From Pedobacter kyonggii (GTDB taxonomy: Bacteria; Bacteroidota; Bacteroidia; Sphingobacteriales; Sphingobacteriaceae): DNA of 64,000 bases. The stretch spans positions 1 to 64,000 of the forward strand of contig NZ_SIXF01000015.1 in the NCBI RefSeq assembly GCF_004310665.1. The letters run 5' to 3'. A model generated the notes under the pieces. That model saw only the letters and a list, made by a program, of their open reading frames with translations. It ran no database searches and had not been told where the DNA came from. Made by a program: the position numbers and the translations under genes. Shown here one piece after another: positions 1 through 9,600 of this stretch (the stretch's first letter is position 1; the number at the start of each line of letters is the position of its first letter).

Positions 1-264
1 CATTACGGATATAGAAAGGCTCTGGAAAAAAATGGAATTATCCAAAGCATGTCCAGAAAAGGAAATTGCTTAGATAACGCCTTGGCCGAAAGCTTTTTTG
101 GTATTATGAAGACAGAATTGCTGTACAGAGAGAGCTTTGAAACTGCAGAAGAATTTATCACTTCGTTAAAAGAATATATTCATTACTACAACAATAAAAG
201 AATAAAAAACAGGTTAAATGGAAAGAGCCCGGTGGAATACCGAGCTCTCGTACAAAAAACTTAA
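1..264 (+). CDS. IS3-family transposase (OrfB), C-terminal part
   Basis: This is the last 87 codons of an IS3-family DDE integrase. The frame is open from base 1, so the gene starts before the window; the internal ATG at 49 is not its start. The stretch GNCLDNALAESFFG carries the last catalytic Glu of the DDE triad (the E of AESFF). It is followed by the family tail with NNKRIKNRLNGKSPVEYR. The protein cuts and joins element ends during transposition. The stop at 262-264 lies just before the terminal inverted repeat, as expected for an intact 3' end. Confidence 0.88.
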   Translation, partial: HYGYRKALEKNGIIQSMSRKGNCLDNALAESFFGIMKTELLYRESFETAEEFITSLKEYIHYYNNKRIKNRLNGKSPVEYRALVQKT

Positions 265-295
265 TTTTGAATCTGTCCAACTTTTTGGGGTCACA
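1..295 (+). mobile_element. 3' end of an IS3-family insertion sequence
   Basis: The window opens inside an insertion sequence. It contains the end of the transposase reading frame and then, at about 274-295, the terminal inverted repeat (TGTCCAACTTTTTGGGGTCA), which is the end typical of IS3/IS150-group elements. The left end and any target-site duplication lie outside the window, so completeness cannot be judged. The element ends about 40 bp upstream of the miaA start codon. Confidence 0.85.
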
Positions 296-303
296 CCAAT
301 ATT

Positions 304-311
304 TAAATTTG
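304..311 (+). promoter_or_regulatory. Candidate miaA -7 element, partly hybrid with the IS end
   Basis: TAAATTTG at 304-311 matches the Bacteroidota -7 consensus TAnnTTTG, 25 bp before the miaA ATG. The only TTTG-like -33 candidate, at 284-287, lies inside the IS terminal repeat. Its spacing of 16 is shorter than the usual 19-21, so its role is doubtful. Confidence 0.4.
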
Positions 312-336
312 GCAGCTTTTATTTTATACAACCCCT

Positions 337-1245
337 ATGCTTCACCCAAAAACCTTAATATCCATTGTTGGCCCTACTGCAATTGGCAAAACAGCCTTGG
401 CTATTCAACTGGCGCAACATTTTGGCACAGAAATTATTTCTGCCGATTCTCGCCAGTTTTTTAAGGAAATGGAAATCGGAACGGCAAAACCAGATGCTAC
501 CGAATTAACGGCGGCGAAACATCATTTTGTTAACTCTCATTCTGTTTCACAACTATTTAGCACAGGTGATTTTGAAATAGAAGGTTTAAGAACGCTCGAT
601 CGAATTTTTAAAGACCACAACCTGGCCATTATGGTTGGAGGTTCGGGTTTATATGTAAATGCCTTAATTAATGGCTTAGATGAAATGCCAGATATTGATT
701 TAGCGATACGCGAAAAACTGAATAAACAATTTGAAGAAGAAGGATTAATAAGTATCCAAAAACAGCTGGCAACCTTAGATCCGGAATATTTCGCAAAGGT
801 AGATCAACAAAATCCACAGAGAATGATCAGGGGTTTGGAGGTATTTTTATCAACGGGCCAAAAACTTTCGTCAATGCTTTCGGCAACAAAAAAGGAAAGA
901 CCATTTAATATAATCAAAATCGGGTTAAATACTGATCGCGCTGTTCTATACAACCGAATTAACCGAAGAGTTGATAAAATGATTGCTGATGGCTTAGTAG
1001 ATGAAGTAAAATCGCTCATACCGTTTAAAAAATACAATGCTTTGAATACGGTAGGTTATAGTGAGCTTTTCGATCATCTAGACGGAAAATTATCTCTTGA
1101 GAATGCCGTTGCTGCAATTAAACAAAATACACGTCGCTTTGCTAAACGCCAACTTACCTGGTTTAGAAGAGATGAAGAGATCAATTGGTTTGAGCCTATT
1201 GAAAAAGAAAAGGTAATCAATCTCATCAACGACAGACTAAAATGA
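337..1245 (+). CDS. miaA: tRNA dimethylallyltransferase MiaA
   Basis: MiaA transfers a dimethylallyl group from DMAPP to N6 of A37 in tRNAs that read UNN codons, the first step of ms2i6A formation. The 302-residue protein has the normal length. The P-loop GPTAIGKT is at residues 12-19, the ADSRQ segment at 36-40 and an IGTAKP motif follows. The ATG at 337 places the P-loop at the usual distance from the N-terminus. The gene is the first one past the IS end and is followed by a hairpin terminator shared with the convergent SGNH gene. It appears intact and monocistronic. Confidence 0.96.
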   Translation: MLHPKTLISIVGPTAIGKTALAIQLAQHFGTEIISADSRQFFKEMEIGTAKPDATELTAAKHHFVNSHSVSQLFSTGDFEIEGLRTLDRIFKDHNLAIMVGGSGLYVNALINGLDEMPDIDLAIREKLNKQFEEEGLISIQKQLATLDPEYFAKVDQQNPQRMIRGLEVFLSTGQKLSSMLSATKKERPFNIIKIGLNTDRAVLYNRINRRVDKMIADGLVDEVKSLIPFKKYNALNTVGYSELFDHLDGKLSLENAVAAIKQNTRRFAKRQLTWFRRDEEINWFEPIEKEKVINLINDRLK

Positions 1246-1246
1246 A

Positions 1247-1275
1247 AAGAGGTCCTAACAGCGTTAGAACCTCTT
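1247..1275. terminator. Bidirectional terminator between miaA and the SGNH gene
   Basis: AAGAGGTCCTAAC at 1247-1259 pairs with GTTAGAACCTCTT at 1263-1275 with one mismatch and a 3-nt loop. It lies in the 53-bp gap between two convergent genes, with A/T runs on both sides, so it can serve both. Confidence 0.75.
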
Positions 1276-1298
1276 TAAAGTATAAAAAACCTTTTTAA

Positions 1299-2597
1299 TT
1301 AATTCGGAAATTTTACACCTCTATATTGTGTAATATCAACCGTTGGAATGGTAGAGCCATATTTAGCATTAATGGCATCAATAAACACATTTGCAATTAC
1401 TGCATTTCCACGCGGTGTTAAATGAATACCATCTAAAGAGAATGCGCCCCCAGTAATAAATGAAGCGTTAATACCAACACCCTGAACATTAATACCAGTT
1501 TTAACCTGATTAAAATAAGCATAAGTATCTGCAATGGCTAAACCTTTGCTTGTGGCTAAAGATTTAATGCTGCTATTATAGCTATTTACATAATCTTTCA
1601 CTTTAATTACTTCATCCTTATCCAATACCCATTTATTTTCGATTGGATTTAAGGGGTGCAAACCATAAGGAATGCCAGAACCATTTGGTTTTCCAAATAT
1701 GCCTTCTGATTGAAACGGCAAACGGATTAAATCTTCAGCAGTTGCAGGCCTTACCGCACCTGTTCCTGTTTGAATATAAATAGATGACGCTGCAGGATTA
1801 ATTGCTTTAGCCGCATTTAATAAAGCTGCTACGGTAACCGTATTAAAATAAGGAACAGCAGTTACATCAGGAATAGTACCAACTATACCTTTTTGGCCAC
1901 CAGCAGTTAAGGCATTTAAAAAATTAGCATACAAAGAAGAGAAGGTAACCTTATCGGTTAAAGTGGTAGTTGGATCAGTAGATACCGTAACCGCTCCATT
2001 TAAAGCATAACCCAATACATCATTATTTCCAAGCCAAAGCGAAAAAAAAGTATGATTTCTTCCTTGAATAAACTGAAAATAATTGGTTTTACCTACCTGG
2101 GCATCTGGCAACAAACGCTCGAAATAAGGATTTGCAGCACTGAAAGTAAGTGTTGGATCGAAGGCTAAATCAACACGCATGCCCGGAATGCCTAAGTTTT
2201 GGATTTCGCCATTGTATTTATCTAAATGCTTCGCTGCATCTCTTATAGCCAGTTTATCAATTACAGGAGTTAAAGTTGGCGTACCATTAACCAATGCTGT
2301 TAAAGAAATATAACCTGAGCCATTTGAATGCTCTTCACTAAAAAACGGAGAGGTAAATGCCCCACCACCTACCGTAGCCATTTTGGCGGCAATTAAGTTT
2401 GGATAAGCAACTTTTTGTCCTTCCAAATATAAGCCACCATCGGCATATCCGGAAGTTAAAGAGTTACCTATTGCAATGTATTTACTAAAATTAGCTTGTC
2501 CGGCGGTTGTACCTGCAGGCGTTTCTATTTCGGGTTTACAGGCTGCTGCAAAAAGGATGATAGCAGCAACGAAACTATTTAATATATATTTTTTCAT
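1299..2597 (-). CDS. SGNH/GDSL-hydrolase lipoprotein
   Basis: A 432-residue secreted lipoprotein. A hydrophobic signal ends in the lipobox AAAC with Cys20 as the lipidation site. The SGNH hydrolase fold is indicated by block I, GNSLTSGYADGG, with the candidate nucleophile Ser46, and by block V, DGIHLTPRG, with the Asp389/His392 pair near the C-terminus. Family members are esterases or lipases; the substrate cannot be read from sequence. It lies 11 bp downstream of the FadL-type porin gene and is surely co-transcribed with it. Joint handling of a hydrophobic ester, hydrolysed at the surface and imported by the porin, is an inference from this pairing. Confidence 0.85.
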   Translation of the reverse strand: MKKYILNSFVAAIILFAAACKPEIETPAGTTAGQANFSKYIAIGNSLTSGYADGGLYLEGQKVAYPNLIAAKMATVGGGAFTSPFFSEEHSNGSGYISLTALVNGTPTLTPVIDKLAIRDAAKHLDKYNGEIQNLGIPGMRVDLAFDPTLTFSAANPYFERLLPDAQVGKTNYFQFIQGRNHTFFSLWLGNNDVLGYALNGAVTVSTDPTTTLTDKVTFSSLYANFLNALTAGGQKGIVGTIPDVTAVPYFNTVTVAALLNAAKAINPAASSIYIQTGTGAVRPATAEDLIRLPFQSEGIFGKPNGSGIPYGLHPLNPIENKWVLDKDEVIKVKDYVNSYNSSIKSLATSKGLAIADTYAYFNQVKTGINVQGVGINASFITGGAFSLDGIHLTPRGNAVIANVFIDAINAKYGSTIPTVDITQYRGVKFPN

Positions 2598-2608
2598 TTA
2601 AATTTCTC

Positions 2609-3832
2609 CTACCATTTATAAGTTAACGAAATACCTGGTGCATAAACCAAAGTTTTAAAGGTACCATCCAGGCCCGTTTCAATATTCTTTTGTTTACGCG
2701 ATTTAACATCTTCAAAAAAGAACGATGCATTAACTTCGAAATGGCGGGTTGGAGTGTAACCTAAACCAGCACTTAAAATGTATCGGTCAGCATCAGGAGC
2801 TTCGGGTGTTACGTATCCATCCTGTACTGGAGAAAAAGCATAACCAACACCTGCTCTTAATGCTAATTTTTCTGATGCCTGGTGGTTAATACCTAATTTA
2901 AACGAAGATCCATCACGATAATTGCGTGCTGATTTTGTATCAACGAGCGCAGGTGTATTGGTAGCATAATCAAAAGACAAATCCTGATAAATATGCCATT
3001 GTACCCAACTTGCATCAAAAGCTAAAACTGTACTTTTTGACAATGGAATACCTATACCTAAACTTGTGGTTGCTGGCAAAGGCAATTCGGCGTTAAAGGT
3101 ATTTCCCGCTGGAAAAGATCCTTCTAATGACTTTGGAACTTCAAATTCTGCTGAACCACCATCAAGTTTTGTAATTACTTTCGATTTATGTACGAGTGCA
3201 AAAGAGATATTGCTTAATGTTTTGATATATAGACCCGCATTCCATCCATAACCTGTTCCGGTGCCATCTAAGGTTGCTTTTCCCGAACGGCCGTCAGGAA
3301 AATTTACAGGAATGGCTCTTTGAAGATTTACATCGCCATGGTTATAAACAAAACCCGCACCGATACCAATACGATCGGTAATTTTTATACTTAAAGTTGG
3401 TTGAAAATAGATTGCTTTTAAATTTAATGAGGTTAAAGCATACTTACCAGACCAATTATCGCCCCAATCTACTAAACCGCCGAAAGGTGTGTACACACCT
3501 AAGCCTAACTTCCATTTATTTGATTTTGGTCCCCAAACGGCATAAAATTCGAAAGGAGGAGCAATTTTGTTCTTCACATCCTCTGTAACATTCGAACCTG
3601 TTTGTTTAAAAGCTGATTTGAATAATAATGGGTTTACGCCTGCTGAAACTGAGTTTTTCTCTAAGAAAGTTACTGCACCTGGATTGTAAAATACGGAAGC
3701 CTCATCTAAAGCCAATGCAGAACCTGCACCTGCCATACCAATTTGTTTCTGTCCTTGTAAATTAACCTGGAAACCCTGCCCCAAAACCCACAGTGGGGCA
3801 GAAAGTAATGCGCTCAATAAAATTTTTCTCAT
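2609..3832 (-). CDS. FadL/OMPP1-family outer-membrane transport protein
   Basis: A 407-residue outer-membrane beta-barrel. It has a signal peptide ending near residue 18 (VLGQG). The mature start, GFQVNLQGQKQIGMAGAGSALALDEASVFYNPG, is the hallmark of the FadL/TodX/OMPP1 family, which passes fatty acids or other hydrophobic molecules through a lateral opening. Alternating aromatic strands run to the C-terminus, which ends TYKW. It is first in a two-gene operon with the SGNH lipoprotein. A well-formed promoter precedes it. Confidence 0.9.
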   Translation of the reverse strand: MRKILLSALLSAPLWVLGQGFQVNLQGQKQIGMAGAGSALALDEASVFYNPGAVTFLEKNSVSAGVNPLLFKSAFKQTGSNVTEDVKNKIAPPFEFYAVWGPKSNKWKLGLGVYTPFGGLVDWGDNWSGKYALTSLNLKAIYFQPTLSIKITDRIGIGAGFVYNHGDVNLQRAIPVNFPDGRSGKATLDGTGTGYGWNAGLYIKTLSNISFALVHKSKVITKLDGGSAEFEVPKSLEGSFPAGNTFNAELPLPATTSLGIGIPLSKSTVLAFDASWVQWHIYQDLSFDYATNTPALVDTKSARNYRDGSSFKLGINHQASEKLALRAGVGYAFSPVQDGYVTPEAPDADRYILSAGLGYTPTRHFEVNASFFFEDVKSRKQKNIETGLDGTFKTLVYAPGISLTYKW

Positions 3833-3850
3833 CTATATATGGTTAAATAA

Positions 3851-3882
3851 CAAATATATGCTATGCTAACATAGCAAACAAA
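3851..3882 (-). promoter_or_regulatory. Promoter of the FadL-SGNH operon with palindrome in the spacer
   Basis: On the minus strand a TTTG -33 element (3879-3882) is followed after 20 bp by TATATTTG (-7, 3851-3858), a full match to the Bacteroidota consensus. The spacer contains GCTATG-CTAA-CATAGC (3860-3875), a perfect 6-bp dyad that could bind a regulator. Confidence 0.7.
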
Positions 3883-3909
3883 CATTTGTTTGTAAGATTT
3901 TGAATAGTC

Positions 3910-4221
3910 TTACGCCTGAGCGGTTGGTCCGCCGAAGCCCATAGGAAAAGGTGGTTCTTCTTGAGTTTTAATACGTCCGTTTACGGCTTCGAATTTCTGA
4001 ATATTATCTTCTAATGCTGCTAACAGACGCTTTGCGTGTTCTGGAGTTAATATAATCCTTGATTTCACCTTTGCCTTCGGAATTCCCGGCATTACACGGA
4101 TAAAATCTAATACGAATTCGGTATTAGAATGGGTAATAATAGCTAAGTTAGAAAAAATTCCTTCAGCGATTTCTTCTGATAGCTCTATGTTTAATTGATT
4201 CTCGTTTTGTTGTTCTTCCAT
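3910..4221 (-). CDS. DUF3467-domain protein
   Basis: A 103-residue soluble protein that fits the conserved Bacteroidota family DUF3467 over almost its whole length. Typical segments are an acidic N-terminus with LNIELSEEIAEGIFSN, a middle HSNTEFVLDFIRVMPG and a basic RIILTPEHAKRLLAAL. It has no signal peptide or membrane segment. The function is unknown. Homologues are often found near RNA polymerase genes, and rpoC lies about 2.4 kb away here, separated by two secreted-protein genes. The start ATG is followed by a Gln/Asn/Glu-rich leader. Confidence 0.85.
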   Translation of the reverse strand: MEEQQNENQLNIELSEEIAEGIFSNLAIITHSNTEFVLDFIRVMPGIPKAKVKSRIILTPEHAKRLLAALEDNIQKFEAVNGRIKTQEEPPFPMGFGGPTAQA

Positions 4222-4238
4222 AATAGCTCAAAAATAAA

Positions 4239-4265
4239 AAATTCCGCTGCTTAATAGCGGAATTT
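4239..4265 (-). terminator. Rho-independent terminator of the GH123/discoidin unit
   Basis: AAATTCCGCT (4239-4248) pairs perfectly with AGCGGAATTT (4256-4265) around a 7-nt loop. On the minus strand it is followed by TTTTATTTTT. It ends the transcript coming from the discoidin-like and glycosidase genes. Confidence 0.85.
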
Positions 4266-4313
4266 AAAATATAATGTTTGAAATAAAATTAAATTTTAGA
4301 GTTCTTTAAAAAG

Positions 4314-4710
4314 TTATTTTTCTAAAAAATCTACCTCCGCAATAGCCAGTGCTTTTTATTACCTGCAATAGCCTTTGCTTTTACTTGTATATATTTTGCT
4401 GAAATTCTTTTCTTGAAATAATGTGTCCGCGATGTTGGATCGTTAATTAAATTACCAAACCCAAAAGTTTCGGCATCTTCCCAGTTTTTCCCATCATTAC
4501 TGATTTGGAGTACTCCTTTTTCAAGCATTCCATCTTGGTAAGCAATTAAATAATTGGCACTATCGGTATTTTGCCAGGCTTTGCCCTTTAATGTACTGTA
4601 GGTGTTGGTTTGAGGATTAAACCATTTCAAATTGTTATCGCTTTGGGCATAACTCAATTCGCAATACACCAGGCAGATCATCAACCCTACAAAAAAGCAT
4701 TTGGTTTCAT
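4314..4710 (-). pseudogene. Secreted discoidin-like (F5/8 type C-like) protein, frameshifted twice
   Basis: The open part (4331-4684) encodes a secreted module with ISNDGKNWEDAETFGFGN, which resembles the C-terminal discoidin-like domains attached to glycosidases. Both ends are out of frame. At the 5' end, an ATG at 4710 lies 3 nt after the upstream stop codon; one extra T in a T6 run (4691-4696) would join it to the frame and give a proper signal peptide ending SYAQ. At the 3' end, one extra A in an A5 run would replace HWLLRR with ALAIAEVDFLEK and a stop at 4314-4316. With both bases restored, 399 nt (132 residues) fit exactly. It is therefore a decayed gene, a homopolymer sequencing artefact, or a slippage-switched gene. 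Confidence 0.7.
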
Positions 4711-4713
4711 CTA

Positions 4714-6447
4714 TTATTTGTTTAGCAGCGGTTTTACGCGTTTTAAAATTTCATCTGCAGTAACAGTTGATAATGATTTTAAGTTGAAATTTTCTAAGGC
4801 TTTATTCAATTCCTCAAATGCTGCTGTATTTTTATTTTTGGTATAAAGTGCCTGCAGTAGCTTAATTTTCTCAAAATCCTGTCCGCCTTCTATCATTTTT
4901 TCGAACCTGACAGAGGTTAAAGGTCCAGGATAAACCATATAGGTATCGCCAGCTGGCCAAGCAGTAAAACGGGTATCGGTCAATGGACTCTTTGTCCAGC
5001 TATTGTAGGCCCAGCGCAAATAGCCGTCCATATTTTTATGGGCGGTGTACCAACCCATCCATACCTGTTCTGCAGGCGAAGAGAAACTGAATGCATTTGG
5101 GTAAGGTTCGGTACAGCAAGTATACCAGGTGCTGGTTTTACCTTGCTCGTTACGTTTTTGCAACACATCGGCAGGAAATTCCCATTTTGAAGCAATGCAA
5201 TAATTATCGATGTCTTTTTCAATTTCCTGATGGTATTCACCAGCTAAAGCAAGTTTCCATTTTGGATCAATACTTTTTAATAGTTTAATTACAGCCTGCA
5301 TAGCCTTCATCGGGCGCTCATCCATAGCGATATAGGTTTTCTCGAACCAGTTCTTAGCTTTTAAATGTTTGGTAAAATCGGTAAGCATATTCTTCCAAAA
5401 GGCATCGTAACCAGGAGTACCAATGGCTTCTGTAAAAACAGCTTCTTTCTGTGTACTTTCATCCCAATAGGTAAAAGCAATTTTCCACGGCACCATGCTG
5501 TAGCAACTAATGCGCTGATTTATGCCAGTGGTCATTACAAAAGCAATGTACTTATCAAATAGGCTGTAATCGTAAAGCCAACTGCCATCTTTTTTCTTTG
5601 TCCATTTGATTAAGCTTGGATAGTCATCAAAGGTTTGATGCCCCCAGGGTTCGTTTACAATACTTGCTGTAATTGTTTTCTGTCCGGCATTGGCCAACAT
5701 GGTGTAATATGGTTTCATTAAAACAAAATGTTCGTCGCTCCATAATTTTACGTTATGTGCCCGGGCAATAGCAGCAGGGTGCTGCCATAAATCTAAATCG
5801 TATTTCCACTCACTTGGAGGTGGTAAAGTTTTATCGAGTACCTTGATTTTGATTGGCAAATTGTATTCCTCTTCCCCTTTAATTTTGACCGTTCCTGAGT
5901 AATTTCCAGCTTTTACATTAACAGGAACTTTTATACTTAACCAAACTGGTTGCGTATTTTTGGCATAAATAGCAATCTTGCTAATTTTGGTATCGATCAG
6001 GTCTGCCACATAAGATGAATCAAAATCTGCAGCTTTACGGTAGCCACAGCCATCTCTAAACTCGTCGGTAATTACATATTTAATTATACCTGAAGTAATG
6101 TTTTCTTTTTTTATGCTATTGCCTTGTTGATCTTTCAGATCAGAAACCTGTATACTGATGTTGGTATGCTTAGCTTTCGTCCACAGTAACAACTGCGTAT
6201 GTACTTTTTCCCCTTTCCAGGCAGCAGTATTCCATATATTTTGAATTGAAATGGCTGGAGGTACCTCTTTTGCAAACCTGAGGTTGCTATTAGCAAAACT
6301 AATATTTAATCCTTCAGAGGCATTATTCCACTCCTTATTTATAGTTTCACTATCTGGTAATTTTGCCTTTTGTAAGGCCAGACTAACATCCTGAGCAGCG
6401 CTTGTTAAACCCAAACTCACTAATAATATCACTGATAAAAACTTCAT
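4714..6447 (-). CDS. GH123-like glycoside hydrolase (DUF4091-type)
   Basis: A 577-residue exported protein with a signal peptide ending near residue 18 (LTSAAQ). An N-terminal beta-sandwich (about 30-205) is followed by a catalytic barrel ending with the family tail (WNSWTKSP-like motif here AYNSWTKSPL, then TYMVYPGP, then RFEKMIEGGQDFEKI). That layout fits GH123/DUF4091, whose known members are beta-N-acetylgalactosaminidases using substrate-assisted catalysis through an adjacent Asp-Glu pair; here Asp376-Glu377 in IAMDERP. The start is supported by the signal peptide. It overlaps no neighbour and would be translationally coupled to the broken discoidin-like gene 3 nt downstream. Substrate is inferred only from the family. 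Confidence 0.78.
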   Translation of the reverse strand: MKFLSVILLVSLGLTSAAQDVSLALQKAKLPDSETINKEWNNASEGLNISFANSNLRFAKEVPPAISIQNIWNTAAWKGEKVHTQLLLWTKAKHTNISIQVSDLKDQQGNSIKKENITSGIIKYVITDEFRDGCGYRKAADFDSSYVADLIDTKISKIAIYAKNTQPVWLSIKVPVNVKAGNYSGTVKIKGEEEYNLPIKIKVLDKTLPPPSEWKYDLDLWQHPAAIARAHNVKLWSDEHFVLMKPYYTMLANAGQKTITASIVNEPWGHQTFDDYPSLIKWTKKKDGSWLYDYSLFDKYIAFVMTTGINQRISCYSMVPWKIAFTYWDESTQKEAVFTEAIGTPGYDAFWKNMLTDFTKHLKAKNWFEKTYIAMDERPMKAMQAVIKLLKSIDPKWKLALAGEYHQEIEKDIDNYCIASKWEFPADVLQKRNEQGKTSTWYTCCTEPYPNAFSFSSPAEQVWMGWYTAHKNMDGYLRWAYNSWTKSPLTDTRFTAWPAGDTYMVYPGPLTSVRFEKMIEGGQDFEKIKLLQALYTKNKNTAAFEELNKALENFNLKSLSTVTADEILKRVKPLLNK

Positions 6448-6461
6448 AAACCTAAGTTAAT

Positions 6462-6469
6462 CAAACCTA
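6462..6469 (-). promoter_or_regulatory. Candidate -7 element of the GH123-like gene
   Basis: TAGGTTTG on the minus strand (6462-6469) matches TAnnTTTG 15 bp before the start codon. I see no clear -33 TTG at the expected distance. Confidence 0.4.
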
Positions 6470-6554
6470 TTAGAATAAGATTAAGTGATGAAGAAGGTGC
6501 CTCTACGCAAACGTTTGACGGACTGTAACAAAATGGATAGATTCTTTAAAACAA

Positions 6555-6586
6555 AAAGCCCCCTGAATAAAAATTCAGAGGGCTTA
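6555..6586 (-). terminator. rpoC terminator
   Basis: AAGCCCCCTGAAT and ATTCAGAGGGCTT form a 13-bp stem with one mismatch about 20 nt past the rpoC stop. It is followed on the minus strand by a TTTTTGTTTT tract. This ends the rpl-rpoBC transcript. Confidence 0.88.
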
Positions 6587-6602
6587 AAATTACTATTAAA
6601 AT

Positions 6603-9600
6603 CTAAGCTTCTACTTCTTCTTGTTTCGAAGCTAATAATTTATCGTATTCTTCTTGAGAACCAACGATGATTCTTTCGTAACCACGAACACCAGTACCTG
6701 AAGGGATTAAGTGACCAACGATCACGTTTTCTTTCAAGCCTAACATATTATCGCGTTTACCTGCAATAGCAGCCTCATTTAATACTTTCGTAGTTTCCTG
6801 GAAGGAAGCTGCAGAAATGAACGATTTAGTACCCAATGATGCACGTGTAATACCTTGTAAGATAGAACTTGCAGTTGCCGGTCTTGCATCTCTAACCGTG
6901 ATCTGTTTTAAATCTTTACGTTTTAATTGAGAATTTTCGTCTCTTAATCTACGTAATGAAACAATCTGACCTGGTTTGAAATCTGTAGAATCACCTGCAT
7001 CTTCAACCACTTTCTTGTCATACATCGCATCGTTCTCGTCGGCAAAATCCCAACGGTCAACAGCATTGTTTTCTAAGAAAATAGTATCACCTGGATCTTC
7101 AATGTGAACTTTCTGCATCATCTGGTGAACAATTACCTCGAAGTGCTTATCGTTAATTTTCACACCTTGTAAACGGTAAACCTCTTGAATACCATTTACC
7201 AGGTATTCTTGAACCGCTGCAGGGCCTTTAATTGATAAGATATCGGCAGGAGAAATTGAACCATCTGATAAAGGCATACCTGCTTTTACAAAGTCGTTAT
7301 CCTGAACAAGGATGTGTTTCGACAATGGAACCAGGTATTTCTTAACTTCACCATCTTTCGATTCGATTGTGATTTCACGGTTACCGCGTTTAACGCCACC
7401 TAAAGTTACCACACCATCAATCTCAGTTACTACAGCTGGGTTAGATGGGTTACGCGCTTCAAATAATTCCGTTACACGAGGTAAACCACCTGTAATATCT
7501 CGGGTTTTACCAGTTGCACGAGGAATCTTAGCGATAATCTGACCAGTTTGGATAGTCTCACCTTCATCAACTGAAACGTGGGCACCTACCGGAATGTTAT
7601 AACCTTTGATGAATTCACCTTTCTTATCAACGATCTGAACTGAAGGGTTTTTAGTTTTATCACGTGTATCGATAATTACTTTTTCACGGTGACCAGTTTG
7701 CTCATCTGATTCTTCACGGAAGGTTACACCTTCAATAATGGCATCAAATTGTGCTTTACCGGCAAATTCTGATAGAATAACCGCGTTGTACGGATCCCAT
7801 GAACAGATTTTATCACCTTTAGAAAGTTTATCACCTTCTTTTACGAACAAGAATGCACCGTAAGGAATGTTATTGGTTACAATGATACGTCCGGTTCCCG
7901 GCTCAACAATTTTGAACTCACCTGAACGACCCAATACCACCTGAACTGTTCCTTCTTCTGTTTGTGTATCAACAGTACGGATATTTTCGAATTCGATTAC
8001 ACCATCAAACTTAGCTACGATGTTAGATTCTGCAGCAATGTTTGATGCAGTACCACCCACGTGGAAAGTACGAAGTGTTAACTGTGTACCCGGCTCACCG
8101 ATTGACTGTGCTGCAATTACACCAACTGCCTCACCTCTTTGAACGCGTTTACCAGATGCTAAGTTACGGCCATAACATAATGCACAAACACCACGTTTAG
8201 ATTCGCAAGTTAATACTGAACGGATCTCGATACCTTCTAGTGGAGATTCTTCGATCAATTTAGCTACATCTTCGTTAATATCTTCTCCAGCACCTACCAA
8301 TAAAGTGTTATCCAACGGATTGTACACATCATGTAGTGAAGTACGGCCTAAAATCCTGTCGTATAATGGCTCAACGATATCTTCCTGATCTTTTAAAGCG
8401 GTAGTATACATACCCCTTAAAGTACCACAATCGTTATCGTTAACAATCATATCCTGCGCCACATCATGTAAACGACGGGTTAAGTAACCCGCATCCGCCG
8501 TTTTTAACGCCGTATCTGCCAAACCTTTACGTGCACCGTGAGTAGAGATAAAGTACTCTAATACCGATAAACCTTCTTTAAAGTTTGATAAGATCGGGTT
8601 TTCGATGATATCGCCACCTGAACCTGATTTTTGAGGTTTCGCCATCAAACCACGCATTCCGCAAAGCTGACGAATCTGCTCTTTAGATCCACGTGCACCT
8701 GAATCAAGCATCATGTAAACCGAGTTAAACCCTTGGTTATCTGATGATAACTGAGTCATAACGAATGTAGTTAACCTGTTGTTGATACGGGTCCAGATAT
8801 CGATGATCTGGTTGTAACGCTCGTTGTTGGTAATGAAACCCATGTTATAGTTGTTTCTTACCTCTTCAACCTCAGCTGCTGCCTGTTCTAATAAAGTATG
8901 TTTTTCTACCGGAATGTTTACGTCTTGTAAGTTGAACGATAAACCTCCCTGGAATGCCATTTTGAAACCTAATTCTTTGATATCATCCAAGAATTGTGAA
9001 GCACGGGCCATACCAGTCATTTTCACTACTTCACCAATAATATCTCTTAAAGATTTTTTGGTTAATAATTCATTGATATATCCAACTTCTTCAGGAACCA
9101 TTTGGTTGAACAATACTCTACCTACAGTGGTTTCAGTTAATTTATTAACGATAGAACCATCGGCTTGTTTAACATTTACCCTTACTTTGATAAATGCGTG
9201 CAAGTCTAATTCTTTCTCGTTATAAGCAATAATAACTTCTTCCGGAGAATAGAAATTCGAATCCTGTCCTTTTACAACTCTAGTTTCATCTGTTCTGCGG
9301 CCTTTAGTAATATAATAAAGACCTAAAACCATATCCTGTGATGGTACTGTAATTGGCGTACCGTTTGCAGGGTTTAAGATGTTGTGTGCGGCCAACATTA
9401 ATACCTGGGCTTCCAAAATTGCTGCGTTACCTAATGGTAAGTGCACAGCCATCTGGTCACCATCAAAATCGGCGTTGAATGCGGTACAAACTAATGGGTG
9501 TAACTGGATTGCTTTTCCTTCAATTAATTTTGGCTGGAAAGCCTGGATACCTAGTCTGTGTAGCGTAGGTGCACGGTTTAATAACACCGGGTGCCCTTTT

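Noticed and set aside
4229-4236. TATTTTTG as the DUF3467 promoter
   Set aside because: It would place transcription start on or next to the start codon, and the motif is part of the T tract of the upstream terminator.
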